Shown here: in pieces, positions 24,277 to 33,294 of the stretch
How the letters are laid out: the number at the start of each line of letters is the position of its first letter
Position numbering within the stretch: the stretch's first letter is position 1
Assembly: GCA_041391665.1 (NCBI GenBank)
Contig: JAWKNO010000001.1
Location: 1 to 64,000 of the forward strand
DNA from: Bacteroidia bacterium
GTDB lineage: Bacteria > Bacteroidota > Bacteroidia > J057
Length of the DNA stretch: 64,000 bases
Direction: 5' to 3'
The notes under the pieces: model-generated
The model's database searches: none
Told to the model about the DNA's origin: nothing
The model's input: the letters and a program-made list of their open reading frames with translations, nothing else
Translations under genes and position numbers: made by a program

Positions 24277-24504
24277 ATGGCGAAAGTAATATTAAAAAGC
24301 TGGCGGAATGGATCGCAAAAAATCGCACTGGTAAAACTACAGGTGGATATTTTGGGAAAATCGCTCAGAGAGGCTAAAACGAATGTGGATCTTCTTTTAA
24401 GTGATAACAAAGTTATCGTTGAAATCAACGATGTAGCATTGGCAAAGAAGTTTTTGGAAGAGGCCGAAAACCTTGGAGTTTACTGTAAACTGGAAGTGGA
24501 GTAA
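24277..24504 (+). CDS. Small protein resembling a free-standing ribosomal L7/L12 C-terminal domain
   Basis: 75 residues. The whole sequence follows the bL12 C-terminal domain pattern: a first strand VILKSWRNGSQKIALVKLQVDI, the G-x-SL-x-EAK-x-x-VD helix (LGKSLREAKTNVDLLL), a strand KVIVEI, and the helix-strand DVALAKKFLEEAENLGVYCKLEVE. In L7/L12 this domain recruits translation factors. Here the N-terminal dimerisation domain and hinge are absent, so it is not the ribosomal stalk protein. The likeness is by pattern only. No partner gene is adjacent. Confidence 0.7.
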   Translation: MAKVILKSWRNGSQKIALVKLQVDILGKSLREAKTNVDLLLSDNKVIVEINDVALAKKFLEEAENLGVYCKLEVE

Positions 24505-24604
24505 TGGGCGGACGTTTCCCATCCCATTCCCAACCTACACCTTACGGCAACCACCCCAAAATCCCGCCACTTCCTCATCTTCTCCTGCCGCTTTCTCATT
24601 GGTA

Positions 24605-24636
24605 TTGGAAAGGATGATAGCCGGAGGTTATATTTA
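24605..24636 (+). promoter_or_regulatory. Candidate promoter of the TPR histidine kinase operon
   Basis: TTG (24605-24607), a 21-nt spacer and TATATTTA (24629-24636, one mismatch to TAnnTTTG), ending eight bases before the ATG at 24645. Confidence 0.4.
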
Positions 24637-24644
24637 CAAGGTAT

Positions 24645-26579
24645 ATGAATTACAGGTGCTTTATACGGATTTACTTGCTCCTGCTTTGTCCTGTGACCTG
24701 CCTGCTGCCTCAACTGGTTGCACAGCATCCTACGCCGCTCGCTGACAGCCTTGCTTTGCGCCTTGACTCTGTTTCTGCTCCGGCAGAGCGGATGCAGTTG
24801 CTCAATGACATGGCTTGGGAGTATGTCGATTATGATGTTGTCATTGCCGGTTCGTATGCCTGGCAGGCATGGGCAATAGCAGTCGACCTCAACGATAAAA
24901 GTCAGCAGGGGCAAGCGATGAAAGCACTGGGCATGGCTGCACATAATGCAGACATCCTCGACGATTCGGAATGTTATTTTCTGGAGGCGATATCCCTCTT
25001 CAGGGAAGTAAAAGACACTACCGGATTGGTAGCAGTTTTCAACAACGCCGGCCTCATGTACAGGCGACAGGCCAAATGCGAACAGGCCAGTAAAATGTAT
25101 CTGGAAGGCATGGCTATGGCACGAATTACCGGCGCAATACAAAAAGAGGGAATCCTGTGGTATAACTATTTCTCTACCCTGATTGCCTGCCATTCTTTCG
25201 AAAGCGCTTTTGAGACTGCAGACTCGCTCATGGCTTTTACTTTCAAACACAATAATATTTTCCTGCGGGCACACCTGCTTACCCAATTGGGTTATATGAA
25301 CTACCGGGAAGAGAATGATTCGCTCGCATTAAAACAACTGCTTCAGGCCAAAGTGCTCGCAGACTCACTCGGCAATACAGAGCTGACTTCCAATGTGCTC
25401 AACAACCTGGGAAATGTATATGAGGGACTGAAAGATTATCAGAAGGCCTACGACTACTATATGGCAAGCTTTAATATGGATAAAGAAATGCCCGTAGCGC
25501 AAACCGTGGACAACAGCTATCACAATATCGGATTGGTACTATCTCAAATGGGGCGATACCACGAGGCCATTCCCTATATCGAACACGCGCTCAAACAGAA
25601 TATCGCCAGAGGAAATGATGCTTTTCTTCAGGAAAGTTATTACAGCCTGGGCATTGCTTATGACAAAACAGGAAGGAGCAAAGAAGCCGTTCAGGCTTTT
25701 ATCAAGTACATTGACATTCAGGATAGTATGTTTAGCGAGAATGTGCAACGCTCGCTACAGGAAGTCAAACAACAGTACGAAACAGAAAAAGTTGAAAGAG
25801 ACCTTGCCGATACCCGACTCAAAATGGAACAACAGCAAAACCAAAACGCTCGTCTCATCGCGTGGCTGATTGCCGGGCTTGCTGTGGTACTGGGAATGGC
25901 AGGATTGATCATCATGAGCATAAGAAGGCGGCGACTGGAATTGGAAAAACGGAAAATCGAACTCGAATACCAGGTGCTCCGCGCTCAGATGAATCCTCAT
26001 TTTATTTTTAATGCGCTCAACTCGATTCAGGCATATTTCTCCGAACGGGAATTTGCTCAGGGAAATGAATACCTCGGCGCTTTTGGCCAACTGATGCGCC
26101 GGGTACTCGAACATTCGCGGAAAAGTTCTATTTCACTGGCAGAAGAACTGGAAACCCTGCACCTCTACCTGCAGTTGGAACAGGCGAGGCTCAGGGATAA
26201 ATTTCACTACACCATTGATCTGCTCGAAGATTTGGACGAATCGATGATTTATATACCACCATTAATTTTACAGCCTTTTGTCGAAAACGCCATCTGGCAT
26301 GGGATTGCACCCAAATCCAGTCCCGGACTGATCCGGATCCGTTGTTCGATGCCCCACGACAGCGACGATTTGTTGCGCGTAGAGATCAGCGACGACGGAA
26401 TCGGTCTTCAGTCCGCAGCCCGGCACAATCATGAAAAACATAATACTTCCAGAGGTATATCTATCATACGCGAGCGCCTGGGCAAAAAGGGCAGTATCCG
26501 TATTGAAGAAATTGTGGATGCCCACGATCTGGTGAAAGGAACCCGTGTTTTACTAGAAATTCCTCTTTCCGATGATTAG
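24645..26579 (+). CDS. TPR sensor histidine kinase, LytS/His_kinase family
   Basis: 644 residues: a signal peptide (about 1-26, ending at LVAQ), a TPR array outside the membrane (about 45-370; repeats such as NNAGLMYRRQAKCEQASKMYLEG and NNLGNVYEGLKDYQKAYDYY), a coiled coil, one membrane helix (LIAWLIAGLAVVLGMAGLII), a linker coil, then the His_kinase motif MNPHFIFNALNSIQAYFSE with its phospho-acceptor His. A HATPase domain ends the protein (FVENAIWHGIAP, DDGIGLQ, GISIIRERLGKKG). Its stop overlaps the start of the LytTR regulator by 8 bp, so the two are a co-translated pair. The signal sensed by the TPRs is unknown. Confidence 0.95.
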   Translation: MNYRCFIRIYLLLLCPVTCLLPQLVAQHPTPLADSLALRLDSVSAPAERMQLLNDMAWEYVDYDVVIAGSYAWQAWAIAVDLNDKSQQGQAMKALGMAAHNADILDDSECYFLEAISLFREVKDTTGLVAVFNNAGLMYRRQAKCEQASKMYLEGMAMARITGAIQKEGILWYNYFSTLIACHSFESAFETADSLMAFTFKHNNIFLRAHLLTQLGYMNYREENDSLALKQLLQAKVLADSLGNTELTSNVLNNLGNVYEGLKDYQKAYDYYMASFNMDKEMPVAQTVDNSYHNIGLVLSQMGRYHEAIPYIEHALKQNIARGNDAFLQESYYSLGIAYDKTGRSKEAVQAFIKYIDIQDSMFSENVQRSLQEVKQQYETEKVERDLADTRLKMEQQQNQNARLIAWLIAGLAVVLGMAGLIIMSIRRRRLELEKRKIELEYQVLRAQMNPHFIFNALNSIQAYFSEREFAQGNEYLGAFGQLMRRVLEHSRKSSISLAEELETLHLYLQLEQARLRDKFHYTIDLLEDLDESMIYIPPLILQPFVENAIWHGIAPKSSPGLIRIRCSMPHDSDDLLRVEISDDGIGLQSAARHNHEKHNTSRGISIIRERLGKKGSIRIEEIVDAHDLVKGTRVLLEIPLSDD

Positions 26580-27321
26580 AAGTGTAATCATAGACGACGA
26601 ATCACAGGCGCGGACTGTTCTGAGAAACCTGCTGTCAAGCGATTTCCCCCACATAGAAGTGGTCGGAGAAGGAGACGATATCGATACAGGAATGGAAGCT
26701 ATCCGCATCTGGCAGCCTGACCTTGTATTTCTCGACATACAGCTCAAAAGCGGGACAGGTTTCGAGCTGCTTACCCGCCTGGGAGATGAAAATGTGGAAG
26801 TGATTTTTGTAACGGCCTATGACAATTATGCCCTGACGGCATTCCAGTTTGCGGCTTTTGGCTATCTGCTAAAACCCCTTCGGATCAGTGAATTGCAACG
26901 TGTATTGCAGCGATTTGAAGAACAACAAATACTCAAACAACAGGCGAGACAGGAACGCCTCAAAGTACTGATCGAAAGTTATGAAGACAACGGCCAGGTA
27001 AAAAAACTGATTGTACAGCATATGAATGGCTTCCAGGTGTTGCCGCTGCACGAAATTATTTACCTGAAAGGCGAAGACAATTACACCCGTTTTATTCTCG
27101 AAAAAGGCGAACAGACACTCGTAAGTAAAACCCTGAAAGACTATGAACAATTACTCACTGATTTTGGATTTTACCGGATACATCAGTCTTATGTTGTCAA
27201 CCTTCGGCACATCCGCGAATATGCCAAAGGAGAAGGCGGGACTGTGACCATGCACAACCACGACGAACTGCCGGTTTCCCGGCGAAAGAAAGCGGGTTTC
27301 CTGAAAAAATTTCTCGGCTGA
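26572..27321 (+). CDS. LytTR-family response regulator
   Basis: 249 residues. Receiver domain: IIDDESQARTVLRNLL, Asp55 in LVFLDIQLKSGTGFELL, then VTAYDNYALTAFQFAAFGYLLKP. The LytTR DNA-binding domain (about 150-249) has IIYLKGEDNYTRF, TLKDYEQLL, GFYRIHQSYVVNLRHI and LPVSRRKK. It is the cognate partner of the upstream kinase (overlap 26572-26579). The kelch and T9SS genes 80 bp downstream could be regulated by it, but no direct-repeat operator was identified. Confidence 0.96.
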   Translation: MIRSVIIDDESQARTVLRNLLSSDFPHIEVVGEGDDIDTGMEAIRIWQPDLVFLDIQLKSGTGFELLTRLGDENVEVIFVTAYDNYALTAFQFAAFGYLLKPLRISELQRVLQRFEEQQILKQQARQERLKVLIESYEDNGQVKKLIVQHMNGFQVLPLHEIIYLKGEDNYTRFILEKGEQTLVSKTLKDYEQLLTDFGFYRIHQSYVVNLRHIREYAKGEGGTVTMHNHDELPVSRRKKAGFLKKFLG

Positions 27322-27400
27322 CGGACTTTTCCCCAACACACACAACTTTCTGATAATCAACCTTAACCTATGCATTAACCCTTAACTTCTGATAGCAAAC

Positions 27401-28861
27401 ATGAGTCAGTTTTCAATTTATCGCATGGGCGTAAGCCTGTGGGTCAGCCTTGCTTTGTTTATTTTTTTCACCTCCGGCACATTTGCCCAGGGAGTCGCCA
27501 TCAACGACAACGGTGCCTTGCCCGATGCTTCGGCAATGCTGGACGTACAGTCAACATCCCGCGGATTACTCATTCCCAGAATGAGCAGTTCGCAGCGGCG
27601 GGCGATTACTTCACCTGCCGAGGGACTTAATGTTTACGACACAGATACGCATTCGCAGTGGACCTATACTCAAGGTGCATGGACACAGCTCGCACCTGTA
27701 CCGTCGGGTTCGCTTACACTACGCAATGACCGCAATGATTTGCTCATGAGCAATGCCGGTTACAGTTTTATCTGGCCAATGGTTTTGTCCAACGGTCAGT
27801 CTTCACTTGCCTGGTCAGTACCTTCTCCAACCACCACCAACGCCCCTGCAGCACGTTACAACCATGTTTCTGTCTGGACCGGAACCGAACTCATCGTTTG
27901 GGGAGGTCAGGACGCTATCGTCTTTGGCGATGGAGGCCGTTACAATCCCACTACAGATACCTGGACCACAATCTCCACAACCAATGCGCCCACACCACGC
28001 GAAAGTACCACCGCCGTGTGGACAGGCAGCAAAATGATCGTTTGGGGTGGCTACGACGCAGGCACCACCAACACCGGAGGCATATACGACCCGGCAACTG
28101 ATACATGGGTGGCAATGAGCACCGTCAACGCACCCGTAGCACGTTACCGTCATACAGCTATTTGGACGGGCAGTAAAATGATTGTATGGGGAGGATCGCC
28201 CAATTTTGGCAATCTCAATACCGGCGGTGTATATGACCCGGCAACCGATACATGGACAACTACTTCTATGACAAATGCACCTGCCGGACGCACTTATCAT
28301 ACAGCGGTCTGGACAGGCACCCACATGATCGTATGGGGAGGACAAGGAGGTTTTTTTACATTCTACAACAACGGCGGAATGTATAACCCCGACACCGATA
28401 CATGGACAGCCATCCCTTCCACAGGCGCACCCGGCGCACGATATGAATGTCCGGCCATATGGACCGGAAGTAAAATGATCATATGGGGAGGAATTGGGGC
28501 AACCGACGCAGGACTTTTTGACCCGGTCACCATGACCTGGACTTCCATGTCGCTGGTCAATGCACCTTCAACCCGGCAGCAGCATACCGCTGTGTGGACG
28601 GGTAGCGAATTTGTCGTATTTGGCGGTACGATATCAGGTAGCATAGCCAATACAGGTGGCATTTACAATCCTGCGACCGACAGTTGGACAACCATTTCCA
28701 CTACCAACGGCCCTACAGCCCGCCGCTATCATACAGCAGTATGGACCGGAGCCGCCATGTTTGTCTGGGGCGGACAAGGTACGGGTAATATACAACAACA
28801 GGACGGAGGAAAGCTCAGTGTCCCAGTAACCCATACCTATTATGTCTATCAAAAAAATTAA
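27401..28861 (+). CDS. Exported kelch/beta-propeller protein with tail-fibre-like N-terminal segment
   Basis: 486 residues with a signal peptide (to about 30, FAQG). An N-terminal segment common in Bacteroidota surface proteins follows: DASAMLDVQSTSRGLLIPRM, then a GLNVYDTDT motif. From about 145 come roughly seven kelch-like blades, each with HTAVWTGSKMIVWGG, a GGxYxPxTDTW strand and NAPxARxxHT. The repeats should close one propeller. No T9SS sorting domain is visible at its end, although its neighbour has one. Its stop is 4 bp before the next ATG, so the two are probably co-expressed. The ligand is unknown. Confidence 0.88.
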   Translation: MSQFSIYRMGVSLWVSLALFIFFTSGTFAQGVAINDNGALPDASAMLDVQSTSRGLLIPRMSSSQRRAITSPAEGLNVYDTDTHSQWTYTQGAWTQLAPVPSGSLTLRNDRNDLLMSNAGYSFIWPMVLSNGQSSLAWSVPSPTTTNAPAARYNHVSVWTGTELIVWGGQDAIVFGDGGRYNPTTDTWTTISTTNAPTPRESTTAVWTGSKMIVWGGYDAGTTNTGGIYDPATDTWVAMSTVNAPVARYRHTAIWTGSKMIVWGGSPNFGNLNTGGVYDPATDTWTTTSMTNAPAGRTYHTAVWTGTHMIVWGGQGGFFTFYNNGGMYNPDTDTWTAIPSTGAPGARYECPAIWTGSKMIIWGGIGATDAGLFDPVTMTWTSMSLVNAPSTRQQHTAVWTGSEFVVFGGTISGSIANTGGIYNPATDSWTTISTTNGPTARRYHTAVWTGAAMFVWGGQGTGNIQQQDGGKLSVPVTHTYYVYQKN

Positions 28862-28865
28862 AGAT

Positions 28866-30266
28866 ATGCACCGGCAAATTATAGGTATATGTATGGCCCT
28901 GCTCGCTTGTTCTTCACTTCAAAGCCAGGCGCACCTGAAAGCAGAAAATGGATCATTTATCCGCGCTGACGGGCAGGTAAAACTGGTGCTGGAAGATACA
29001 CGCTGGGAGCAGGAAGGCACATTTATTCCTGATCAGAGTACCGTCAGGGTAGTGGGAGATGCTCTGCCCGCAGATTGCGCATTCGCTTCCACCACAGGCA
29101 TTACCCTGTATCAGATTGACCTCAAGAAAAATACCCATAACCTGCAGCTCGAAACGCCGCTGAATATCACCGGCAAACTTAACTTTTTCCAGGGAAACCT
29201 TGATCTTAACGGTTATTTACTCGACCTTGGTACTACCGGATTTCTCATTGATGAAACCGAAATACACAGGGTTCTGGATCAAACAGGTGGTGGCGCTATA
29301 CATGTTACTTCCACGATTAATTCGCCCAATCAACTCAATCCGGGTAACATAGGACTGGCCCTTAGCTCAAGCGCCAACTGGGGCGTCACCACCCTGATCC
29401 GTCGTCACGACCCCTACAACCTCGGAGGCGGCAACAGCATCTTGCGCTCATTTGAAATCAACCCGACCAACAACAGCGGACTGAACGCCACTTTGCGCTT
29501 TGACTACTTTGACGCGGAGCTCAACGGCGTTCCGGAAAGTGGATTTCAGTTATTCCACAGCACCAATAATGGGCTAAACTGGGCAGTCGGAGGCATTGCT
29601 ACACACAACACTACCAGCAACTGGGTAGAAGTAAGCGGGATCAATACATTTTCCCTTTGGACCACTGCGCCACTTTCGAGTTTCCCGCTCACATGGCTCG
29701 GTTTTACAGCAAGGTGGTCGCAGCAAAGCGAACAGCGCGTAGCCCTGCTGGAATGGCAGACCGCCCATGAGCAGGCAACCGATTACTTTCAGATTATGCG
29801 AAAAGAAGACCAGACAGGAGCCATCTGGCAGGTAGTGGGAGAAACAGCTGCCGCAGGATTTAGCAGCGGAATCCTCAGCTACGACTTTGTCGATGCACAA
29901 ATTCCCCAAAACCCGGAGCCGGTCACCTACCAGTACCGCATCCGGCAGGTGGACCTTGACGGGCAGTTTAGCTTTAGCCAGACCGTACTGCTTACAACAG
30001 AAGCGCAGTATGCAGACCAGCTGAGCATATGGCCCAACCCTGCAAATGAAGTAATAAACATTGCAGGTACAATTACCCGTGGCAACGAAGCGCTAAGTCT
30101 TTCGCTTATCGATTCAGGAGGAAGAAAAATCAGAAATACACGATTTTCGGGAGAGACACAATTTGTACAGGAATGGTCACTCGCCGGCCTGTCGGAAGGC
30201 CTGTATCAAATTGTGCTCGAAACCCGCAATGGCCTGACCAGCCGGAGGATACAGATACATCATTAA
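28866..30266 (+). CDS. T9SS type A sorting domain protein
   Basis: 466 residues from ATG 28866 (MHRQIIGICMALLAC... signal peptide). An earlier in-frame ATG at 28842 would overlap the kelch gene and precede the signal peptide. The middle is a long beta-rich region (LNFFQGNLDLNGYLLDLGTTG, FEINPTNNSGLNATLRFDYF), followed by a fibronectin-like stretch (VALLEWQTAHEQATDYFQIMRKED). The C-terminal T9SS type A sorting domain has LSIWPNPANEVINI and GLYQIVLETRNGLTSRRIQI. It should be exported by the type IX system and attached to the surface or released. Forms a unit with the kelch gene, ended by a strong terminator. Confidence 0.93.
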   Translation: MHRQIIGICMALLACSSLQSQAHLKAENGSFIRADGQVKLVLEDTRWEQEGTFIPDQSTVRVVGDALPADCAFASTTGITLYQIDLKKNTHNLQLETPLNITGKLNFFQGNLDLNGYLLDLGTTGFLIDETEIHRVLDQTGGGAIHVTSTINSPNQLNPGNIGLALSSSANWGVTTLIRRHDPYNLGGGNSILRSFEINPTNNSGLNATLRFDYFDAELNGVPESGFQLFHSTNNGLNWAVGGIATHNTTSNWVEVSGINTFSLWTTAPLSSFPLTWLGFTARWSQQSEQRVALLEWQTAHEQATDYFQIMRKEDQTGAIWQVVGETAAAGFSSGILSYDFVDAQIPQNPEPVTYQYRIRQVDLDGQFSFSQTVLLTTEAQYADQLSIWPNPANEVINIAGTITRGNEALSLSLIDSGGRKIRNTRFSGETQFVQEWSLAGLSEGLYQIVLETRNGLTSRRIQIHH

Positions 30267-30298
30267 TTATTTAGTACACAGGACTCGATTAGTTTTTT

Positions 30299-30331
30299 AA
30301 CGGTGTCTGCCTTTAGCAGATGCCGTTTTTT
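30299..30331 (+). terminator. Rho-independent terminator of the kelch/T9SS unit
   Basis: A 12-bp stem (30299-30310 with 30316-30327, two G-T wobbles) around the loop CTTTA, followed by a T-tract to 30331. It lies 33 bp after the T9SS gene stop. Confidence 0.85.
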
Positions 30332-30503
30332 GCAAATGTACCCACACCTGCCGTTGGTTGTATTTAACAAATGAGCCAGGAAGCTAAGGCGTTTATGTAC
30401 AACTATACCGGGCAATCTATAGTAAAATAACTACTCCGGGATTTGAGAAATGATTATCTTTACAGAGTAAAATCGATGATTATTTGATCATAAAACATTG
30501 AGA

Positions 30504-31388
30504 ATGGGCGTGATAAGAGAGCGATATGTTAATCCGCTGACCGATTTTGGATTCAAGAAATTGTTTGGTACAGAACCGAACAAGAGTTTGTTAATTGATT
30601 TTCTAAATCAGATTTTACCATCGCGGCATCAGATTAAAGACCTAAGTTATTCCAACACAGAGCAGTTAGGATCCCTTGATCTGGATCGGAAAGCTATTTT
30701 TGACCTATATTGTATAGGAGAATCCGGGGAGCGTTTTATTGTAGAAATTCAAAAGGCCAAGCAGAACTTTTTTAAGGATCGGAGCCTTTATTATTCATCC
30801 TTTCCGATTCAGGAACAGGCAAAGAAAGGAGATTGGGATTATCGCCTGGATCCGGTATATACAGTCGGGATATTGGATTTTATTTTTGATGATCATAAAA
30901 AAGAAGCTGAACTACTTCATATTGTAGAATTAAAAAACCAGCGATGTGAAGTGTTTTATGACAAGTTGAAGTTTATTTATATAGAGTTGCCAAAATTCAC
31001 CAAAAATGAATCAGAGTTATCTTCTCATTTTGATAAATGGCTGTATGTATTTCGGCATTTAGCGAATTTGAATAATCGCCCCCAGGCCTTACAGGAAAAA
31101 GTATTTGGGAAATTATTTGAAGCAGCAGAGATAGCCCGGTTTACCCCTGAAGAGAAGGATGCCTATGAGGAGAGCTTAAAATACTATCGAGATTTGAAGA
31201 ATGTCGTTGATACCTCTCGGGCAGAAGGTCTTTTGGAGGGAATGGAAAAAGGAATGGAGAAAGGAATTGAAAAAGGAATGGAGAAAGGGAAAATTTCAGT
31301 AGCGATAGAGTTAAAGAAGAATCAGGTTCCCATTGAAATAATCATGAAGTCAACAGGGCTTTCCCGTGAAGAAATTGAAAAACTTTAA
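30504..31388 (+). CDS. Rpn/PD-(D/E)XK nuclease-transposase family protein
   Basis: 294 residues from ATG 30504; a TTG two codons earlier is possible. The N-terminus is typical of the family (PF12784): YVNPLTDFGFKKLFGTEPNKSLLIDFLNQIL. The PD-(D/E)XK core follows: ...LDRKAIFDLYCIGESGERFIVEIQKAKQ, with Asp and Glu-x-Gln as metal/catalytic residues, then RSLYYSSFPIQEQ. The C-terminal part has a run of four near-identical 4-residue units (GMEKGMEKGIEKGMEKGK, coded 31240-31291), frequent in this family. Members are multicopy mobile-like or recombination-promoting nucleases; no terminal repeats of an insertion sequence were seen. AT-rich. Confidence 0.92.
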   Translation: MGVIRERYVNPLTDFGFKKLFGTEPNKSLLIDFLNQILPSRHQIKDLSYSNTEQLGSLDLDRKAIFDLYCIGESGERFIVEIQKAKQNFFKDRSLYYSSFPIQEQAKKGDWDYRLDPVYTVGILDFIFDDHKKEAELLHIVELKNQRCEVFYDKLKFIYIELPKFTKNESELSSHFDKWLYVFRHLANLNNRPQALQEKVFGKLFEAAEIARFTPEEKDAYEESLKYYRDLKNVVDTSRAEGLLEGMEKGMEKGIEKGMEKGKISVAIELKKNQVPIEIIMKSTGLSREEIEKL

Positions 31389-31565
31389 AAAATAAACGAA
31401 ATTTGCCAACCTGTATTACCTCGGATTTTTTAAACCACAGGGGAGATTTTCTTATTCATTATCATTTTTACCTCCCCCACACCACAAGCAAAGTAACCTG
31501 GCAATTCAGACAATAGACCCTCTTCGTTCAATCTTGTTACCTTCTGAGCCCATTAACTCACTGCG

Positions 31566-33104
31566 ATGAATCCAGCGCTTTTCCAGACTCAGTTTTCACT
31601 CCTCGACTGGATCATTGTGGCCGTATACCTGGTCATCGTGGGGATTGCCGGTGTTTTGGTCAATACCTACATCAGCAATGTGAAAGACTATATGATCGGG
31701 GGTGCATCTACGGGGCTTGCCTTAAATACTGCCAGTTATATCGGAACAGAATTGGGGCTGGTAACCATCATGTACGCTTCGATCGAGGCATTTACCCGTG
31801 GGTTTTCCTACCTCATGGTTCCTCTGCTTGCCCTGATCGCCGGATTATTTCTGGGAAAAACAGGGTTTGTAATCAGCCGGTTGCGGGAAATGAAGCTTGT
31901 GACGATCCCGGAGTATTACGAACAGCGATTCGGCAGAAATATCCGTGTCATTTCTGCAATTATGATGGCACTGGCAGGAATTCTAAATATGGGCCTGTTT
32001 CCCAAAATGGGAGCCACATTCATAACTTACGCCACAGGCCTGGCAACTACTCCTGATGCCGAAACGCTGGTAAATATCGTGATGACCGGCCTCATTGTCC
32101 TGGTGGTAGTGTACACTGTTTTTGGTGGAATGGTTGCCGTAATTGTAACCGATTACCTGCAGTTTGTAATCCTGAGTATCAGCTTACTGCTGGGGTTAGG
32201 TTGGATGCTGACAAGCGATGGCCTGGATTGGGGAAATCTGGTCAAAACCATTGTTGAAAACAAAGGGGTTGCGGGTTTTAATCCCGTTCACACAGACAGT
32301 TACGGCTGGAGTTATATTATATGGATGCTGGTCGTATATATGACTGTCGGGTTTACCTGGGGACCAAGTGCTTCCCGCGCCCTGACAGCAGAAAATCCCA
32401 AAGTAGCAAGACAAACACACCTTCTTGCCTCACCCGGGCAATTTATCCGTCTGGCCATTCCTGCTATGTTTGCTTTTGGCGCTTTTACATGGTTTGTCGG
32501 GCATGAAGAATTTCGCAGCTACTTTTTCCCCGCGGGAATTGCAGCAACTGCCGCCCATACCGCCGAAGCCATGCCAATATTCCTTGGGAAATTGTTGCCT
32601 ACAGGGTTGCTGGGCATCATGGTAGCAGGATTGCTGGCGGCATTTATGTCCACCCATGACTCGTATTTCCTGAGTTGGGCCTCAGTTATTTCTCGTGACA
32701 TCATTTCCCCATTCAGAAAAAAAGCCACTACCGACCAACAGGAAATTCGCATTGCCCGTATTGCCGTAATCGCCATCGGTGTATTTCTTATGGTCTGGGG
32801 TTTGTGGTACAAATTGCCGGATAGCGTATGGACCTATATGGCCATTACCGGAAATATCTACCTTACCGGCGCCACGGCAACTATGATCGGGGGACTGTAC
32901 TGGAAAAAAGCCTCCAGAGCAGGCGCCTTAGCCGCGTTATTGGGCGGATTGGTGTCGTTGGTGGGGATATTCCCTGAAACCCTCCAGCACATCGCGCCAT
33001 GGCTGACGATAGGCGTGCTGGGGCTCGGCAATTATGTTTTGTGCATGGTATTAATGGTGGTATTCTCCCTGTGGTTTCCCGATAACTCTGCAAAAAATAG
33101 CTGA
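31566..33104 (+). CDS. Sodium:solute symporter (SSS family)
   Basis: 512 residues with about thirteen membrane helices. The family pattern starts at LDWIIVAVYLVIVGIAGVLVN, with KDYMIGGASTGLALNTASYIGTELG (the Na-binding region of helix 1), FVISRLREMKLVTIPEYYEQRFG, the central GGMVAVIVTDYLQFVIL and GLLAAFMSTHDSYFLSWASVISRDI. The substrate cannot be told; relatives carry sugars, amino acids, nucleosides or organic acids. A 44-residue membrane protein starts one base after its stop, probably a small partner subunit. Confidence 0.95.
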   Translation: MNPALFQTQFSLLDWIIVAVYLVIVGIAGVLVNTYISNVKDYMIGGASTGLALNTASYIGTELGLVTIMYASIEAFTRGFSYLMVPLLALIAGLFLGKTGFVISRLREMKLVTIPEYYEQRFGRNIRVISAIMMALAGILNMGLFPKMGATFITYATGLATTPDAETLVNIVMTGLIVLVVVYTVFGGMVAVIVTDYLQFVILSISLLLGLGWMLTSDGLDWGNLVKTIVENKGVAGFNPVHTDSYGWSYIIWMLVVYMTVGFTWGPSASRALTAENPKVARQTHLLASPGQFIRLAIPAMFAFGAFTWFVGHEEFRSYFFPAGIAATAAHTAEAMPIFLGKLLPTGLLGIMVAGLLAAFMSTHDSYFLSWASVISRDIISPFRKKATTDQQEIRIARIAVIAIGVFLMVWGLWYKLPDSVWTYMAITGNIYLTGATATMIGGLYWKKASRAGALAALLGGLVSLVGIFPETLQHIAPWLTIGVLGLGNYVLCMVLMVVFSLWFPDNSAKNS

Positions 33105-33105
33105 T

Positions 33106-33240
33106 ATGGAATACTGGATAACCTTCTGGACGATTGTATGTGTAACTGGTTTTGTCAGTTTTGCAATTACGGTTTTTGCTATTATTCCACTGGGGTTTCG
33201 GGATATTTTCCGGTTATTCAGAAAGTTACGTGAACGGTGA
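33106..33240 (+). CDS. 44-residue single-helix membrane protein following the symporter
   Basis: ATG 33106 is separated from the symporter stop by one base (TGA-T-ATG). The product is MEYWITFWTIVCVTGFVSFA..., one long hydrophobic helix (about 4-28), then a basic tail with FRDIFRLFRKLRER. The size, topology and exact coupling suggest a small accessory subunit of the symporter; short proteins of this kind accompany other SSS genes in Bacteroidota. Too short for usual ORF thresholds, so easily missed. Confidence 0.8.
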   Translation: MEYWITFWTIVCVTGFVSFAITVFAIIPLGFRDIFRLFRKLRER

Positions 33241-33294
33241 CTATTTTGAAAATTTTCATTCGTACATTCAACGAAACAAATAAGCAGGCCACCT

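Noticed and set aside
24480..25286. Minus-strand open frame of 268 codons
   Set aside because: Antisense to the TPR histidine kinase; no recognisable domain.
30267..31565. Insertion sequence around the Rpn/PDDEXK gene
   Set aside because: No terminal inverted repeats or target duplications were found on either side.
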